Positions 8,985 through 18,078 of a stretch of DNA of 45,437 nt are shown here, piece by piece. The stretch is taken from assembly GCA_027451585.1 (NCBI GenBank), contig DAIDIZ010000071.1, forward strand, positions 1 through 45,437. Direction: 5' to 3'. Numbering within the stretch: position 1 is the first letter of the stretch; each line of letters begins with the position of its first letter. The DNA is from Chlamydiota bacterium (lineage in GTDB: Bacteria; Chlamydiota; Chlamydiia; Chlamydiales; SM23-39). The position numbers were made by a program, and so were the translations under genes. A model generated the notes under the pieces. The model saw only the letters and a list, made by a program, of their open reading frames with translations, was not told the DNA's origin and did no database searches.

Positions 8985-9496
8985 TTCTCTCCATCCAAAG
9001 TAAAAAAATAGACGACAGAGCAATTTTGAATGGCCCAACTATGTTCTTCAATGCCCATCAGAGAGCAAAGCGCCCAGTGGACTCCACCATGAGCCACAAC
9101 GAGAGGAGTCCCGGGAAACTCAAGAACCTCCAGTAATCCTCGCTTTACCTGTTCCACAAAGAGATTCACTGCCCCTTCTTGAGGGACTGAAGAATACATC
9201 CCTTTTTTGCTCATTTCTTGCCAGACATCTTTTGAGCACTCTCCGAGACTTTCAATTTCATAATGGGGGGCTGAGATCCTCTTTGTGATGATCTCTTTTG
9301 TCTCGAGAACCCTTTTTGCAGGACTTGCGCAAATCACATCGATTGGAAGCGTGGCAATCAAAGGTTCGATTGCTCTTGCTTGGCCCCTTCCCGTTTCGTT
9401 CAAAGGAATTTCGTCTGTATGTTCGGAGAGAGGATTTAGTTTTCCTATGTTATGATCTGTTTGTCCATGTCGGACGAAGTAGAATTGCTTTTTCAT
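8963..9496 (-). CDS. Histidine phosphatase family protein (phosphoglycerate mutase-like)
   Basis: This 177-residue protein has the phosphohistidine signature RHG at 9-11, a second-site SPAKRVLET motif and the catalytic VVAHGGVHWAL near residue 135. It belongs to the branch that includes phosphoglycerate mutases, CobC and SixA phosphatases. The short length and lack of dPGM-specific segments favour a phosphatase over glycolytic mutase. The start at 9496 overlaps the Nudix stop (ATGA), so it is coupled to that gene; a longer frame to 9571 would lie inside the Nudix gene. Confidence 0.88.
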   Translation of the reverse strand: MKKQFYFVRHGQTDHNIGKLNPLSEHTDEIPLNETGRGQARAIEPLIATLPIDVICASPAKRVLETKEIITKRISAPHYEIESLGECSKDVWQEMSKKGMYSSVPQEGAVNLFVEQVKRGLLEVLEFPGTPLVVAHGGVHWALCSLMGIEEHSWAIQNCSVVYFFTLDGEKWEAKIL

Positions 9497-9915
9497 GGAA
9501 AACACTTGGAGAACAATTCTTTGAATCCCGTAATGAGGGGCAAGAGATTCCACTCTTCTTGCGATGCCCACACATAGTCTTCGCTTTCATCGCAAAGAAT
9601 GACTGTTTCTTTGTCTCCCACTTCGACTTCGAAGATATGATACACGTAATCAAAAGACCCTTTTCGGATGTAGAGAACGCGAAGCATTTTGATTGCGGAG
9701 GGGCGCAAATGGGTCTCTTCAAAGAGTTCTCGAATCGCCCCTTCTTCGGGAGGCTCTCCCTTTTCTATTTTTCCTCCAGGAACACACCACGTGCCCCCTT
9801 CAGGTTTGTGAGCGGCTCTCTTTAAAAGCAAAAACTTACCCTTTCTCTCAACGTAGAGACAGGCTACCTCGAGCTGGGAGGAAAAATCATGAGGTTTTAT
9901 TTCGTAGATTTCCAT
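9493..9915 (-). CDS. Nudix hydrolase
   Basis: The product is 140 residues and hydrolyses a nucleoside diphosphate linked to another group. The Nudix box runs from Gly48 to Leu70 with Glu54, Arg62, Glu63, Glu66 and Glu67 in place; the usual last Gly of the box is His69, a tolerated change. The start LEVACLYVERKGKFLLLKR is typical of MutT-like or sugar-nucleotide-type members, but the substrate cannot be read from the sequence. It is the first gene of the minus operon Nudix - phosphatase - glycosyltransferase - membrane protein, suggesting work on an activated sugar or on nucleotide clean-up. Confidence 0.92.
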   Translation of the reverse strand: MEIYEIKPHDFSSQLEVACLYVERKGKFLLLKRAAHKPEGGTWCVPGGKIEKGEPPEEGAIRELFEETHLRPSAIKMLRVLYIRKGSFDYVYHIFEVEVGDKETVILCDESEDYVWASQEEWNLLPLITGFKELFSKCFP

Positions 9916-10079
9916 CGCCTCGAGTCTAGCACAGAGCCATTGTTCCTCTCAAGAAGGGTTTGGGATGAGAAGCTTGCTCTAAAATTTTGACACAGAGAAG
10001 AAGTGTAACCGGTCTCCCGCTTTATTTTTTCTCCCCAGTAACTTCTTCGCAAGTGACTGACCACAAGCTATTTTTGCAA

Positions 10080-10142
10080 ATGAGGGGGAACAGGATTCTG
10101 GGCTTTCCCGAAGATTGCGCTTCGCGGCGTTATCCTGTTTTC
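10080..10142. repeat. Imperfect inverted repeat between csaA and the Nudix gene
   Basis: AACAGGAT near 10090 pairs with ATCCTGTT near 10131-10138, with an inner pairing of CCGAAG against CTTCGCGG. No T-run follows on either strand, so a classical terminator is doubtful. The surrounding spacer (9916-10170, 255 bases) contains no convincing gene. Confidence 0.4.
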
Positions 10143-10170
10143 TTTCTTATGCCCAACAAACCTGATCTCT

Positions 10171-10503
10171 TCAATGGACCCGCCTTCCGTTGGGGACGGC
10201 TTGATCGGGCCCGATCAATACAATTGCCCCCGCGTCGTCCCCAACTCCCAGCACGAGCACCTCAGACATAAACGGCCCAATCTGCTTCGGAGGGAAATTC
10301 ACCACTGCGAGCACCTGCCTCCCTATCAACATCTCTTTTTTGTAATAGTGCGTGATCTGTGCCGATGATTTCTTGATCCCGATTTCGGGTCCAAAATCAA
10401 TCCAAAGTTGGATGGCCGGTTTTTTGGCTCCCACAAAATCTTCTGCTCTCACAACTCTGCCTGTTCGTATATCAACTTTTGTAAAATCTTCATATTCAAT
10501 CAT
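10171..10503 (-). CDS. csaA: CsaA-type tRNA-binding/chaperone protein
   Basis: The 110-residue product is a single OB-fold tRNA-binding domain. VDIRTGRVVRAEDF (about 9-22), PAIQLWIDFG, the signature KKSSAQIT and AVVNFPPKQIGPFMSEVLVLG match CsaA throughout, and the length equals that family. CsaA has been described as an export-related chaperone with tRNA-binding fold; its true role remains uncertain. The gene is single and divergent from the HD-domain gene, with 117 bases between starts. Confidence 0.93.
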   Translation of the reverse strand: MIEYEDFTKVDIRTGRVVRAEDFVGAKKPAIQLWIDFGPEIGIKKSSAQITHYYKKEMLIGRQVLAVVNFPPKQIGPFMSEVLVLGVGDDAGAIVLIGPDQAVPNGRRVH

Positions 10504-10620
10504 TTAAATGTATTCCTCCTTTTCCTTGCTCTCGAATCGGCCGATCGGGAATAATGTTGCTTAAAAGAAGAATGGGGTTTTTCTTTTCTAAGTAATTGTT
10601 TCTCAAGGACTCAAGTTTTT

Positions 10621-11934
10621 ATGGTTAAGGATTTCCTCTATTCCGATAAAAAAATATACGATTCGGTCCATGGTTTTATCCCTTTTGATGAATTTGAGAA
10701 AGATTTAATTGACACACTCGCCTTCCAAAGGCTCCATTACATTCACCAACTAGGCATTGCTTATCTTGTTTACCCAGGAGCTACTCATACTCGCTTCGAG
10801 CACTCGCTTGGTGTGATGCATCTAGCGACTATGATGTTTGACAAGATCTGTAAATCGATTCGACCCGATGTATTTCACTTTGTCCCCAGAAAAGGCTCGT
10901 CAGACTATTTGTATTGGAGAAGAGTTCTGCGGATGGCAGCTCTTTGTCATGATTTGGGTCATTTGCCTTTTTCTCATGTAGCTGAAAAAGAGATCCTAGG
11001 GAAAAATGGACATGAACTTTGGACGCTAAAAATCATCGACAGCGCATATCTTGCTCCTGTTTGGAATAAACTCAAAGCCTCTCCTGCTTACCTGGAGGAC
11101 TTGATTGAACGGGATATTGTTGAAGATATCAAGAAAGTCTCTATTGGTGAGGCAAAATGGAAAGCATTGATCGGCACGCCATTTTCTCCTTGGGAGCGGA
11201 TTGTTTCGGAACTGATCACCGGTGATTTTTTTGGAGCTGATCGGATTGATTATCTGTTACGCGATTCAAAGAGCACGGGAGTGGCTTATGGACTGTTCGA
11301 CTACCACCAACTCATTGAAACCCTTCGGATTTTGCCAAGTCCTGACCGTGGAGGGGACGAGCTCCTTTTAGGGATCGATGAGAATGGGCTCGAGTCTTGT
11401 GAGGCGCTTCTCTTGGCTCGCCATTTCATGCACCGGCGCATTTACCAATACTCTTCTGTGAAGGCCTATAATTTTCATCTGCAGCGCTACATGAAGGCTG
11501 TCTACTTTAAAAAGATGCTCGATAGCATTGATGATTTCTTGTCTGTGAGCGATACGGATGTGATTTCTGCGCTCAATAAAGCCGCAAAGGATCCCAAACA
11601 ACCCGGGCACAAGGACGCCCAGTGTGTCATTTTCCGACAGCACCGATTTAGAGCGATCGCTCTTCCAGATGCTATGACCCCAAAAGATCTTGAAGAGTTT
11701 AAAACACTCAATAAACTGACAGATGCCGATATTGAATGGGAATTCAATGGTGCCGAAATTTCCTCAGATCGTCTCTGTTTCCCTGTCTCCTATCGACATG
11801 TGGTGATCCGCAAGGCAAAAGATTGCTCTGATCTCCTCGTCAAAACAGTTTCCAAACCTTCAAATTGGGTCTATATCTCCCCCGAGTATGATCTTAATCT
11901 TGTTCACTTCTTAGATAAGTGGCTCACATGCTAA
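10621..11934 (+). CDS. HD-domain phosphohydrolase
   Basis: The product is 437 residues. The metal-binding signature is present: His61 in TRFEHSLGV, the His110-Asp111 pair in AALCHDLGH, His114 and the late GADRIDYLLRD. This is the COG1078-type HD superfamily related to dNTP triphosphohydrolases, so a nucleotide or dNTP substrate is likely but not proven. It opens a plus-strand run: the transporter gene begins inside its last codons and the GT8-like gene begins inside the transporter's end. Confidence 0.9.
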   Translation: MVKDFLYSDKKIYDSVHGFIPFDEFEKDLIDTLAFQRLHYIHQLGIAYLVYPGATHTRFEHSLGVMHLATMMFDKICKSIRPDVFHFVPRKGSSDYLYWRRVLRMAALCHDLGHLPFSHVAEKEILGKNGHELWTLKIIDSAYLAPVWNKLKASPAYLEDLIERDIVEDIKKVSIGEAKWKALIGTPFSPWERIVSELITGDFFGADRIDYLLRDSKSTGVAYGLFDYHQLIETLRILPSPDRGGDELLLGIDENGLESCEALLLARHFMHRRIYQYSSVKAYNFHLQRYMKAVYFKKMLDSIDDFLSVSDTDVISALNKAAKDPKQPGHKDAQCVIFRQHRFRAIALPDAMTPKDLEEFKTLNKLTDADIEWEFNGAEISSDRLCFPVSYRHVVIRKAKDCSDLLVKTVSKPSNWVYISPEYDLNLVHFLDKWLTC

Positions 11935-13319
11935 AAGAGTTTTCTTTCCGTAAGGTAGGCGATTTTTTCTTCCCCCGTTTTGATCCTCTTTTGGGAGATC
12001 ATGTTCCCCCAACCGTTGTTCCTGCGTCATCGAATGTCAAACGTCCCTTAAATCCGGTTCAAGCCTCCTTAAAAAGAATTGAAGAAGTTCGCTCTTTAAA
12101 AACCAAAGAAAGATGGTTTGTCTTTTTTGCGATGCTTTGCGGCTTTTGTATCTCAGCCGAATACGGAATCACTAGACCCGCAAGTCACGCCATCTTCTTG
12201 ACCACTTTTTCTTCTCTTGGGATTCCCTGGCTGTGGATGGCAACCGTTCCTCTTAATTTTATCGCCATCTATCTTTACAACCGTTTTCTACCCAAATTAG
12301 GCTCTTTTAGAATGTGGATCGCCGTCTCTTTAGTGGTGGTCTTGGTCAATTCGATCGCGGGGCTTGTGTTGCCGGTTTATCCTGAATTTATTTTCCTCCA
12401 GTGCATGTGGAAAGATATTTATATCTTACTTATGTTCAAACAATTGTGGTCAATGATCCACGTCACCATTCACCCACAAAGAACCAAGTATCTTTATGGG
12501 TTGATTTTTGCAATGGGAACAATTGGTTCGTGTGTAGGGAGTACAATACCTAGTCTAGCAGCCCTATCCATGGGTTCCGAGACACTGTTTTTTTTCACCT
12601 TACCCCTTTACTCGCTTCTCTATTGGGCCTTCACGAAAGCCTTTTCGTGCAGTTTGATGACGAGGGGATCTTTTAAGAAAGAGATGATGGATAATCCGAG
12701 CGCATCGGAAGGTGTTTCTCTGATTCGTCGTAATCGGATTTTAATGGCCATTTTGCTTCTTGTTGTCGCCATGCAAGTCTCCGCTGGATTTATGGAATTT
12801 CGATTTAATGCTTATCTTGAAAATGCCATCGTAGACAAAGATTTAAGGACCTCTTATTACGGGCAACTCTTTGGGCTTACGAATTTTTTAAGCGTTGGTT
12901 TACAAGCTGTTGGTAGTTTCGTTGTGATCCATTGGCTCGGGTTAAGAAAAACCCACCTTTTGATCCCCTTCATTCTCCTTGGGTCGGCTCTTTGCTCTTG
13001 GATTATTCCTACCTTTGGTTTCATCTCTTTTTCTTACGTGATCATGAAAGCCATTGATTTTTCACTCTTTTCGGTGAGTCGAGAGATGCTCTATATCCCT
13101 TTTGGCCTAGATGAAAAATTTCGGGCTAAAGCTGTGATCGACGTGTTTGCCTACAGGTCTTCTAAAGCCCTTGTTTCTTTAAGCATTTTAGCCCTTCAGG
13201 CCGTTTCAGGGATTTATCTTTTGGAAGTGGCAAGTTATGTCTCACTTTCCATTTTTGTCTTGTGGATTTCCATTGTCTTCTTCATGCTTCGCCACGAACA
13301 GTATGGGTATCGATCTTAA
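11928..13319 (+). CDS. TLC/MFS-type multi-spanning transporter
   Basis: The product is about 463 residues with roughly 11-12 membrane helices after a hydrophilic N-terminal 60 residues. The late segment FRAKAVIDVFAYRSSKALVS resembles the conserved cytoplasmic loop of TLC (ATP/ADP translocase) and related chlamydial transporters, in which Lys-Ala-x-Ile-Asp and a Tyr/Arg pair recur. The substrate is unknown; nucleotides are one possibility but the usual Npt signatures are not clear enough to assign it. The ATG at 11928 overlaps the HD stop; a GTG at 11919 is an alternative. Confidence 0.72.
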   Translation: MLKEFSFRKVGDFFFPRFDPLLGDHVPPTVVPASSNVKRPLNPVQASLKRIEEVRSLKTKERWFVFFAMLCGFCISAEYGITRPASHAIFLTTFSSLGIPWLWMATVPLNFIAIYLYNRFLPKLGSFRMWIAVSLVVVLVNSIAGLVLPVYPEFIFLQCMWKDIYILLMFKQLWSMIHVTIHPQRTKYLYGLIFAMGTIGSCVGSTIPSLAALSMGSETLFFFTLPLYSLLYWAFTKAFSCSLMTRGSFKKEMMDNPSASEGVSLIRRNRILMAILLLVVAMQVSAGFMEFRFNAYLENAIVDKDLRTSYYGQLFGLTNFLSVGLQAVGSFVVIHWLGLRKTHLLIPFILLGSALCSWIIPTFGFISFSYVIMKAIDFSLFSVSREMLYIPFGLDEKFRAKAVIDVFAYRSSKALVSLSILALQAVSGIYLLEVASYVSLSIFVLWISIVFFMLRHEQYGYRS

Positions 13320-14118
13320 AGAGTACGGTCGCTTTAGAGAAGAAGGCCTGATTGAAGGGGAGGGGATTGTCGTAGCCTCTGACCTTTCTCAAGAATGGCT
13401 TCTTCCTTGGTTTTGGAGCCGTTTACAAGAGCACAATGCCTATCCTGTTTCTTTTGTCGATTTTGGGCTTTCTCGAGAAGCTAAAAAATGGTGTGAAAAG
13501 AGAGGGGAGCTGGTCTATCTCCCATTATTGGATTGTCTTGTTAAAGATGCAGAAGAAGTGGAAAAGAGTCTTGCGCATGATTGGGAACAAAAGTATGGAG
13601 AGAGCTTTTGGTCTTTTCGGAAAGCGTGGTTTAAAAAGCCCTTTGCCTGTCTCCGATCTCCCTACAAAAAAAGCCTTTGGCTCGATCTCGATTGTGAAGT
13701 GATTGGTTCTCTAGCCCCTCTTTTTGCGGTTTTGGATTGCTGCGGTTTAGCAATTACCCGAGATCGGGTAGAGAAATATACCGGAAATGATTTATCGGCA
13801 GCTTTCACGCCGGCCAAAAAGCCGACTTTTGAATCATTTCCGGTATACAATTCAGGGGTCATCGCATTCCAAAGAGGAGAGTCGATTCTCTTAGAATGGG
13901 CAGAGCTCTCTTTGCAAGAAAATCACAGATTTCGAGGAGATCAAGATATTCTCTCCGAAATCCTCTCCAGAACAAAGAGCCTTGTCTTCGACCTTCCTTC
14001 TATTTATAATCACAATATTGGCTATGGAACCAATCCAGAAGCGATTATTTACCACTGGGTAGGAGAAAGGGCGAAACAGCTCTTACGCGATCAGCTCGCC
14101 TTACAAAATTTCCATTGA
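13303..14118 (+). CDS. GT8-like glycosyltransferase with an in-frame palindromic element
   Basis: The product is 271 residues. The GT-A features of family 8-like enzymes are in order: a DLD metal site at 128-130 (LWLDLDCEV), YNSGVIAF at 182-189, FRGDQDILSEIL near 210-220, and HWVGE close to the C-terminus. It should transfer a hexose from a nucleotide sugar; the acceptor is unknown. Residues about 159-182 are encoded by a 71-base perfect-arm palindrome (13777-13847), which probably adds a loop just before YNSG. The ATG at 13303 lies inside the end of the transporter gene; an earlier start at 13237 would overlap it by more than 80 bases. Confidence 0.75.
   Translation: MGIDLKEYGRFREEGLIEGEGIVVASDLSQEWLLPWFWSRLQEHNAYPVSFVDFGLSREAKKWCEKRGELVYLPLLDCLVKDAEEVEKSLAHDWEQKYGESFWSFRKAWFKKPFACLRSPYKKSLWLDLDCEVIGSLAPLFAVLDCCGLAITRDRVEKYTGNDLSAAFTPAKKPTFESFPVYNSGVIAFQRGESILLEWAELSLQENHRFRGDQDILSEILSRTKSLVFDLPSIYNHNIGYGTNPEAIIYHWVGERAKQLLRDQLALQNFH
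13777..13847. repeat. Palindromic element D, copy 1, inside the GT8-like gene
   Basis: TATACCGGAAATGATT (13777-13792) and its exact reverse complement AATCATTTCCGGTATA (13832-13847) enclose 39 bases. The inner part contains GCAGCTTTCACGCCGGCC (13798-13815) and CCGACTTTTGAATC (13822-13835). Both recur in the MORN gene at 17457-17616, the second one in reverse. The reading frame is open straight through it. Confidence 0.85.
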
Positions 14119-14161
14119 AAGAAAGACTCTTTTTGGATATCTTCGCTCCCAAAGCCATTAA

Positions 14162-14226
14162 CTCGACTTTGTACATTTTTTGAACGCACGCCCCGGAGAT
14201 GCCAGCAAAAAATGTAAAAAGTCGAG
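14162..14226. repeat. Palindromic repeat A, copy 2
   Basis: CTCGACTTTGTACATTTTTT + GAACG begins the left arm and AATGTAAAAAGTCGAG closes the right arm. The stem is imperfect near the loop compared with copy 1. It lies between the GT8-like gene and the carbonic anhydrase ATG, ending 14 bases before that ATG, and could act as a terminator-like or leader hairpin in that place. Confidence 0.8.
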
Positions 14227-14240
14227 ATTAAGGTAGGTAA

Positions 14241-14876
14241 ATGGATAAGCTCCGTCTTCTCTTTGAAAATAACTCCGACTGGGTGAGGTCCAAAACATCG
14301 AAAGATCCCGACTATTTTGCTAGAACATCTAAGGATCAACTCCCGCTCTATCTTTGGGTAGGTTGTTCTGATAGTCGGGTCCCTGCAAACGAGATCGTGG
14401 GACTCGATCCTGGAGAGCTTTTCGTACACAGGAATGTAGCAAATCTCTTTCCTCACACCGACTTCAATTGTCTATCGGTATTGGAGTTTGCAGTCGATAT
14501 CTTGAAAATTGAGCATGTGATTGTATGCGGTCACTACGATTGTGGGGGCGTTAAAGCTGCCATGACCGACCACCATTTAGGTCTTGTCGACAACTGGCTC
14601 CGGAACATCCGCGATGTCTACGCCGCTCATCGCACCGAGCTGGAAGATATTCTCAATGAGAAGCAACGGTATAATCGATTGGTTGAGTTAAATGTCTTGC
14701 AGCAGGTCAAAAATATTTCTCATACAACGATTGTACAAAGAGCGTGGGATCGAAAGCAGCCTCTCACCGTTCATGGTTGGGTCTATCGATTAGATAATGG
14801 CAAGCTCAGTGACCTTGCGTGCAACCGGTCGGGAACTGCCGACGTGGATCCAATCTACCGAATTCGTACACCTTGA
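14241..14876 (+). CDS. Beta-class carbonic anhydrase
   Basis: The 211-residue enzyme interconverts CO2 and bicarbonate using zinc. The zinc and catalytic residues are visible: Cys42, Asp44 and Arg46 in GCSDSRVPANE, and His98 and Cys101 in CGHYDCGGV. The length and the NWLRNIRDVY and VHGWVYRLDNG segments are typical of the beta class. A repeat A hairpin ends just before its start. Confidence 0.96.
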   Translation: MDKLRLLFENNSDWVRSKTSKDPDYFARTSKDQLPLYLWVGCSDSRVPANEIVGLDPGELFVHRNVANLFPHTDFNCLSVLEFAVDILKIEHVIVCGHYDCGGVKAAMTDHHLGLVDNWLRNIRDVYAAHRTELEDILNEKQRYNRLVELNVLQQVKNISHTTIVQRAWDRKQPLTVHGWVYRLDNGKLSDLACNRSGTADVDPIYRIRTP

Positions 14877-14924
14877 GAAAAACTTTTTGTCAGTGTAGAC
14901 TCACTCCCATTCAATCGGGATGCA

Positions 14925-15872
14925 ATGAAAAAGGAAAAACTGGTCATTATCGGTTCGGGACCCGCTGGTTATTCAGCGGCGATTTATGCGGCGAGGGCAA
15001 ACCTAGATCCTGTTCTTTTTGAAGGCTTTATGTCTGGGCCTGCGGGAGGTCAATTGATGACGACCACCGAGGTGGAGAATTATCCTGGCTTTCCTAAAGG
15101 GATTTTGGGCCCAGAGCTCATGGATGCTTTTCGTGAGCAGGCTCTCCGTTTTGGAACGAGAGCTTTTTCAGAAGATGTTGTATCAGTCGAGCTTTCAAAA
15201 CGCCCCTTCCTCATTCAAGGAGCCACCACCCAAGTTCACGCAGAAGCGATCATCATCGCAACTGGGGCTACAGCTAAGAGGCTCGATATTGAAGGATCTC
15301 GAGATGGAGAATTTTGGCAAAAAGGAGTCACTGCGTGCGCCGTTTGCGATGGAGCCGCCCCCATTTTCCGTAACCGCCCCCTGTATGTGATCGGGGGAGG
15401 GGATAGCGCTGTTGAAGAGGCTCTCTTTCTCACCAAATACGGAAGCCGAGTTTTTTTAGTCCATCGACGAGATGAACTCAGAGCTTCAAAAATCATGGCA
15501 GAGAGAGCGATGCATCATCCCAAGATTGAGATTTTGTGGAATACAATAATTGAAAAGATTTCTGGCGATAACGTGGTAAAACAGGTTCGCCTAAAAAATC
15601 TTGTTTCAGGGAAAACGGAGGAAAAGGAGGCGGGGGGAGTTTTCTTTGCAATTGGCCATGAGCCCAATACGAAGTTTCTAAAAGACCAACTGAAAACCAA
15701 TGAAACGGGATACATCCTTGTTCATAACGGAACCTATACCTCTGTAGAAGGCGTGTTTGCTGGAGGGGATGTGCAAGATTGGGTTTACAGACAGGCGGTT
15801 ACCGCTGCAGGATCGGGTTGTATGGCGGCCCTTGATGCAGAGAGATGGCTTGCTTCTCAGGGAATTGAATGA
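14925..15872 (+). CDS. trxB: Thioredoxin reductase
   Basis: This 315-residue flavoprotein reduces thioredoxin with NADPH in the cytoplasm. The FAD-binding GSGPAG is at 10-15, the redox pair CAVC at 138-141, the NADPH-binding GGGDSA at 157-162, and the C-terminal FAD motif [10 protein letters not shown] near 265-275 is present. Through thioredoxin it would supply electrons to the ribonucleotide reductase encoded further along. Its stop overlaps the next start as ATGA. Confidence 0.97.
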   Translation: MKKEKLVIIGSGPAGYSAAIYAARANLDPVLFEGFMSGPAGGQLMTTTEVENYPGFPKGILGPELMDAFREQALRFGTRAFSEDVVSVELSKRPFLIQGATTQVHAEAIIIATGATAKRLDIEGSRDGEFWQKGVTACAVCDGAAPIFRNRPLYVIGGGDSAVEEALFLTKYGSRVFLVHRRDELRASKIMAERAMHHPKIEILWNTIIEKISGDNVVKQVRLKNLVSGKTEEKEAGGVFFAIGHEPNTKFLKDQLKTNETGYILVHNGTYTSVEGVFAGGDVQDWVYRQAVTAAGSGCMAALDAERWLASQGIE

Positions 15873-16681
15873 GACAATTCCTTTATTTCCTCTCTTTCTC
15901 GTTGTTTTCCTTCGGGTTTGCAATTGAAATGCAGCCCTGGTTTGGAGATGTTTACCAGTTTCACTTCTTGGGTGGATATGCCTATAGTCGATTCGACTCC
16001 TTTCAAAACGCAATACCCTCTTTAGACTCCCATTTTCAATCGAATGTTCTCTATTTAGGGCTCGATCTTTCCCCCTCCCCTGTTTGGAGTATCGATGCAG
16101 ATCTTCAGCTATCCGATACGACAAAGAACTCGTTTCATTTTCAATCGATTGCTGTGCAAGCAAGGTATCTTTGGTTAGATGATATCATCGGAGATCCTTT
16201 TAGTTTTGTTACAGGAGCCAGTATTCGAGCCACTTCGTCCCGGTCTTTGCGAGATATCAGTTGCTCTTCTCATGGTAATCTGGATGTCGAGGCTAATTTT
16301 TCTCTCGGCAAAGAGTGGGAAGCTTCAAACCATTGGCTATTTAGGACTTGGGTTTATGGCGCTTTAGGACATGCTAACCGCGGATCTCCTTGGGTGAGAG
16401 GGATCGTTGCGATAGAGACCAATATTGATGATATCCACAAATGGGCTTTTTATGCAGAGGGGATCAATGGGTACGGACGTCACGTCCATGTAAATCTCGA
16501 CCATTTTTACGGGTATGCGAAAGTGCGAGAAAAAGCAATCGATGTGGGTTTACGGTATGGTCATAGTGTAGGTGTGTGGGGGACTCTTCGGCTGGAATAT
16601 ATAAGGCGGGTCCTTGCAAAATCGGCACCCAGTGGAGTGAACACCTTTATTGTAAGTTACCTTCTCCCCTTTTCTTTTTAA
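15869..16681 (+). CDS. Predicted outer-membrane beta-barrel protein
   Basis: The product is 270 residues with a hydrophobic signal peptide (cleavage probably after FGFA, about residue 18). Alternating polar/aromatic strands follow and the last residue is Phe, the usual signal for outer-membrane insertion (SYLLPFSF). I count about 10-12 likely strands but recognise no named family. The ATGA overlap with trxB shows translational coupling, although the two proteins act in different compartments. Inference: a chlamydial outer-membrane protein of unknown function. Confidence 0.65.
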   Translation: MRQFLYFLSFSLFSFGFAIEMQPWFGDVYQFHFLGGYAYSRFDSFQNAIPSLDSHFQSNVLYLGLDLSPSPVWSIDADLQLSDTTKNSFHFQSIAVQARYLWLDDIIGDPFSFVTGASIRATSSRSLRDISCSSHGNLDVEANFSLGKEWEASNHWLFRTWVYGALGHANRGSPWVRGIVAIETNIDDIHKWAFYAEGINGYGRHVHVNLDHFYGYAKVREKAIDVGLRYGHSVGVWGTLRLEYIRRVLAKSAPSGVNTFIVSYLLPFSF

Positions 16682-16708
16682 GCAGGTGCACTCAAAGGAG
16701 TTTTTCGT

Positions 16709-17101
16709 ATGGTGTCTTCTGTAAGGAGGAGTCTTCCTCCCGACCCATTTCCTTGTCAAGAAATGACCCCAATTCTCCATACAGGAACCATCGAATTTTC
16801 GGATGGAGTCTATCGAGGAGATATTATCAGAACAAAAGCGGGGTCGTGCAGAAATGGGGAGGGGATTATGTACTATAGGAATGGAAGCGTTCACCAAGGC
16901 CATTGGGCAGACAATTGCCCTCACGGCCTAGGTTCTATGACTGTTCGTTCAGAAAAAGGGACAACAGTTTGGGAAGGGACATGGAAAGAAGGCCTTCTTG
17001 AGGGGATGGTGACAGTCACTTTACCCGACGGTTCAAAAAGGATCGAACAGTGGCATGACGGAGCTCGTGGTTCCGATGGGTCAAGTCAGGAGGATCCATG
17101 A
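16709..17101 (+). CDS. MORN-repeat protein 1
   Basis: The 130-residue product holds about three MORN motifs, for example GEGIMYYRNGSVHQGHW, PHGLGSMTVRS and WEGTWKEGLLEGMVTV. MORN repeats form flat beta-hairpin strips that bind membranes or proteins and are common in eukaryote-associated bacteria. No catalytic domain is seen. The start at 16709 follows AAGGAG by a short gap. Its stop overlaps the start of the second MORN gene (ATGA at 17098), so both are made together. Confidence 0.8.
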   Translation: MVSSVRRSLPPDPFPCQEMTPILHTGTIEFSDGVYRGDIIRTKAGSCRNGEGIMYYRNGSVHQGHWADNCPHGLGSMTVRSEKGTTVWEGTWKEGLLEGMVTVTLPDGSKRIEQWHDGARGSDGSSQEDP

Positions 17102-18078
17102 TAAGTTCTCATAGGGAACCCTCTCCTGCAAGAGCTTCGACGGAGCCAGTGAATCGTTGGATGTCTTTTTTCGATACTATCCAAGAGGAGGTTCAACAGA
17201 TATTCGACCAGAGAGTAAAAGAGAGTCTCCCCCTTCCTGAAGGTTTTTATCAAGGAGAGCTCCTCAAGGGAAAACGGGACGGATTTGGGAGCATGTTTTA
17301 TGAAAACGGAGACACCTACAAAGGGTATTGGAAAGATGACCTACCTCACGGGGAAGGGACTCTCACATTAACCAACCAAGGCGGAATCGAAAAGAAGGGA
17401 CTCTGGAATCAAGGTTTTCTCGAGCGGAGTATTGAAAAGATCGATCGAGGAACGGGTATCCTGGAAAGGATTCAAAAGTCGGTTTTTGGGCAGAGTCAAA
17501 GCTCCGAAAAACCGCTTGAACAAGGGGAGGGTAGTAGTGAAGAAATACACCCCCCACCTTGTTCAAGCGATTTTCAGCAGCTTTCACGCTGGCCAGATAA
17601 AGCAGATTTGGTATTCCCAGATGGAACCGAGTATTTTGGAAATCATTTAGACGGTGTTCCTCAAGGATATGGTTTTGTTCGTTTCCCAGATGGAGCCACT
17701 TACCACGGGGATTTTAACAAAGGAGATTTCCATGGCAGAGGGATCCTTATTTTCCCTGAGGGAGATCAGTATATTGGAGAATTCACAGAGGGTGAACGAC
17801 ACGGAAAAGGAGAGCTTAAGTATGCCAATGGCGATTGTTATCGAGGGGAGTTTTCCAAAGATAAAGCAACGGGAGAGGGGAGAATCGATTATTCAGAAGG
17901 AGGTTTTTATGAAGGAGCTGTGGTCGATGGGAAGCCACACGGTCGAGGCTGGATGAAGTATCCCGATAAGTTTTTTTATGAAGGAGAATGGAAAAAAGGG
18001 AAAAGAGACGGCTTTGGTCTGTTTTTTGACCAATGGGGGACGCACTTAGGTGATGGTGAGTGGCGAGAAGATTATTGA
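17098..18078 (+). CDS. MORN-repeat protein 2, array interrupted by a palindromic element
   Basis: The product is 326 residues. Two MORN motifs (GFYQGELLKGKRDGFGSM, GDTYKGYWKDDLPHGEGTL) and a degenerate third lie at about 45-110. About six more (GTEYFGNHL, ATYHGDFNKGDFHGRG, DQYIGEFTEGERHGKG and following) fill 180-320. Between them about 55 residues without MORN character are encoded by a palindromic element (17457-17616). Function is probably as a scaffold or membrane-binding surface. The 3' end overlaps ftsY on the other strand by 7 bases. Confidence 0.82.
   Translation: MISSHREPSPARASTEPVNRWMSFFDTIQEEVQQIFDQRVKESLPLPEGFYQGELLKGKRDGFGSMFYENGDTYKGYWKDDLPHGEGTLTLTNQGGIEKKGLWNQGFLERSIEKIDRGTGILERIQKSVFGQSQSSEKPLEQGEGSSEEIHPPPCSSDFQQLSRWPDKADLVFPDGTEYFGNHLDGVPQGYGFVRFPDGATYHGDFNKGDFHGRGILIFPEGDQYIGEFTEGERHGKGELKYANGDCYRGEFSKDKATGEGRIDYSEGGFYEGAVVDGKPHGRGWMKYPDKFFYEGEWKKGKRDGFGLFFDQWGTHLGDGEWREDY
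17457..17616. repeat. Palindromic element D, copy 2, inside MORN gene 2
   Basis: The core arms CGCTTGAACAAGG (17513-17525) and CCTTGTTCAAGCG (17557-17569) are exact inverted repeats, with weaker pairing continuing outward to about 17457 and 17616. GATTCAAAAGTCGG (17469-17482) and GCAGCTTTCACGCTGGCC (17577-17594) match parts of copy 1 in the GT8-like gene. The frame stays open. Confidence 0.75.

Noticed and set aside
9298-9825. Plus-strand open frame of 175 codons
   Set aside because: It lies opposite the Nudix and phosphatase genes, which have full family motifs.
9916-10170. Possible tRNA or small RNA from the inverted repeat
   Set aside because: The pairing does not make a cloverleaf and no T-loop-like sequence is present.
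14091-14456. Minus-strand frame across the carbonic anhydrase start
   Set aside because: It covers repeat A and the antisense of the zinc-site region and has no start signal.
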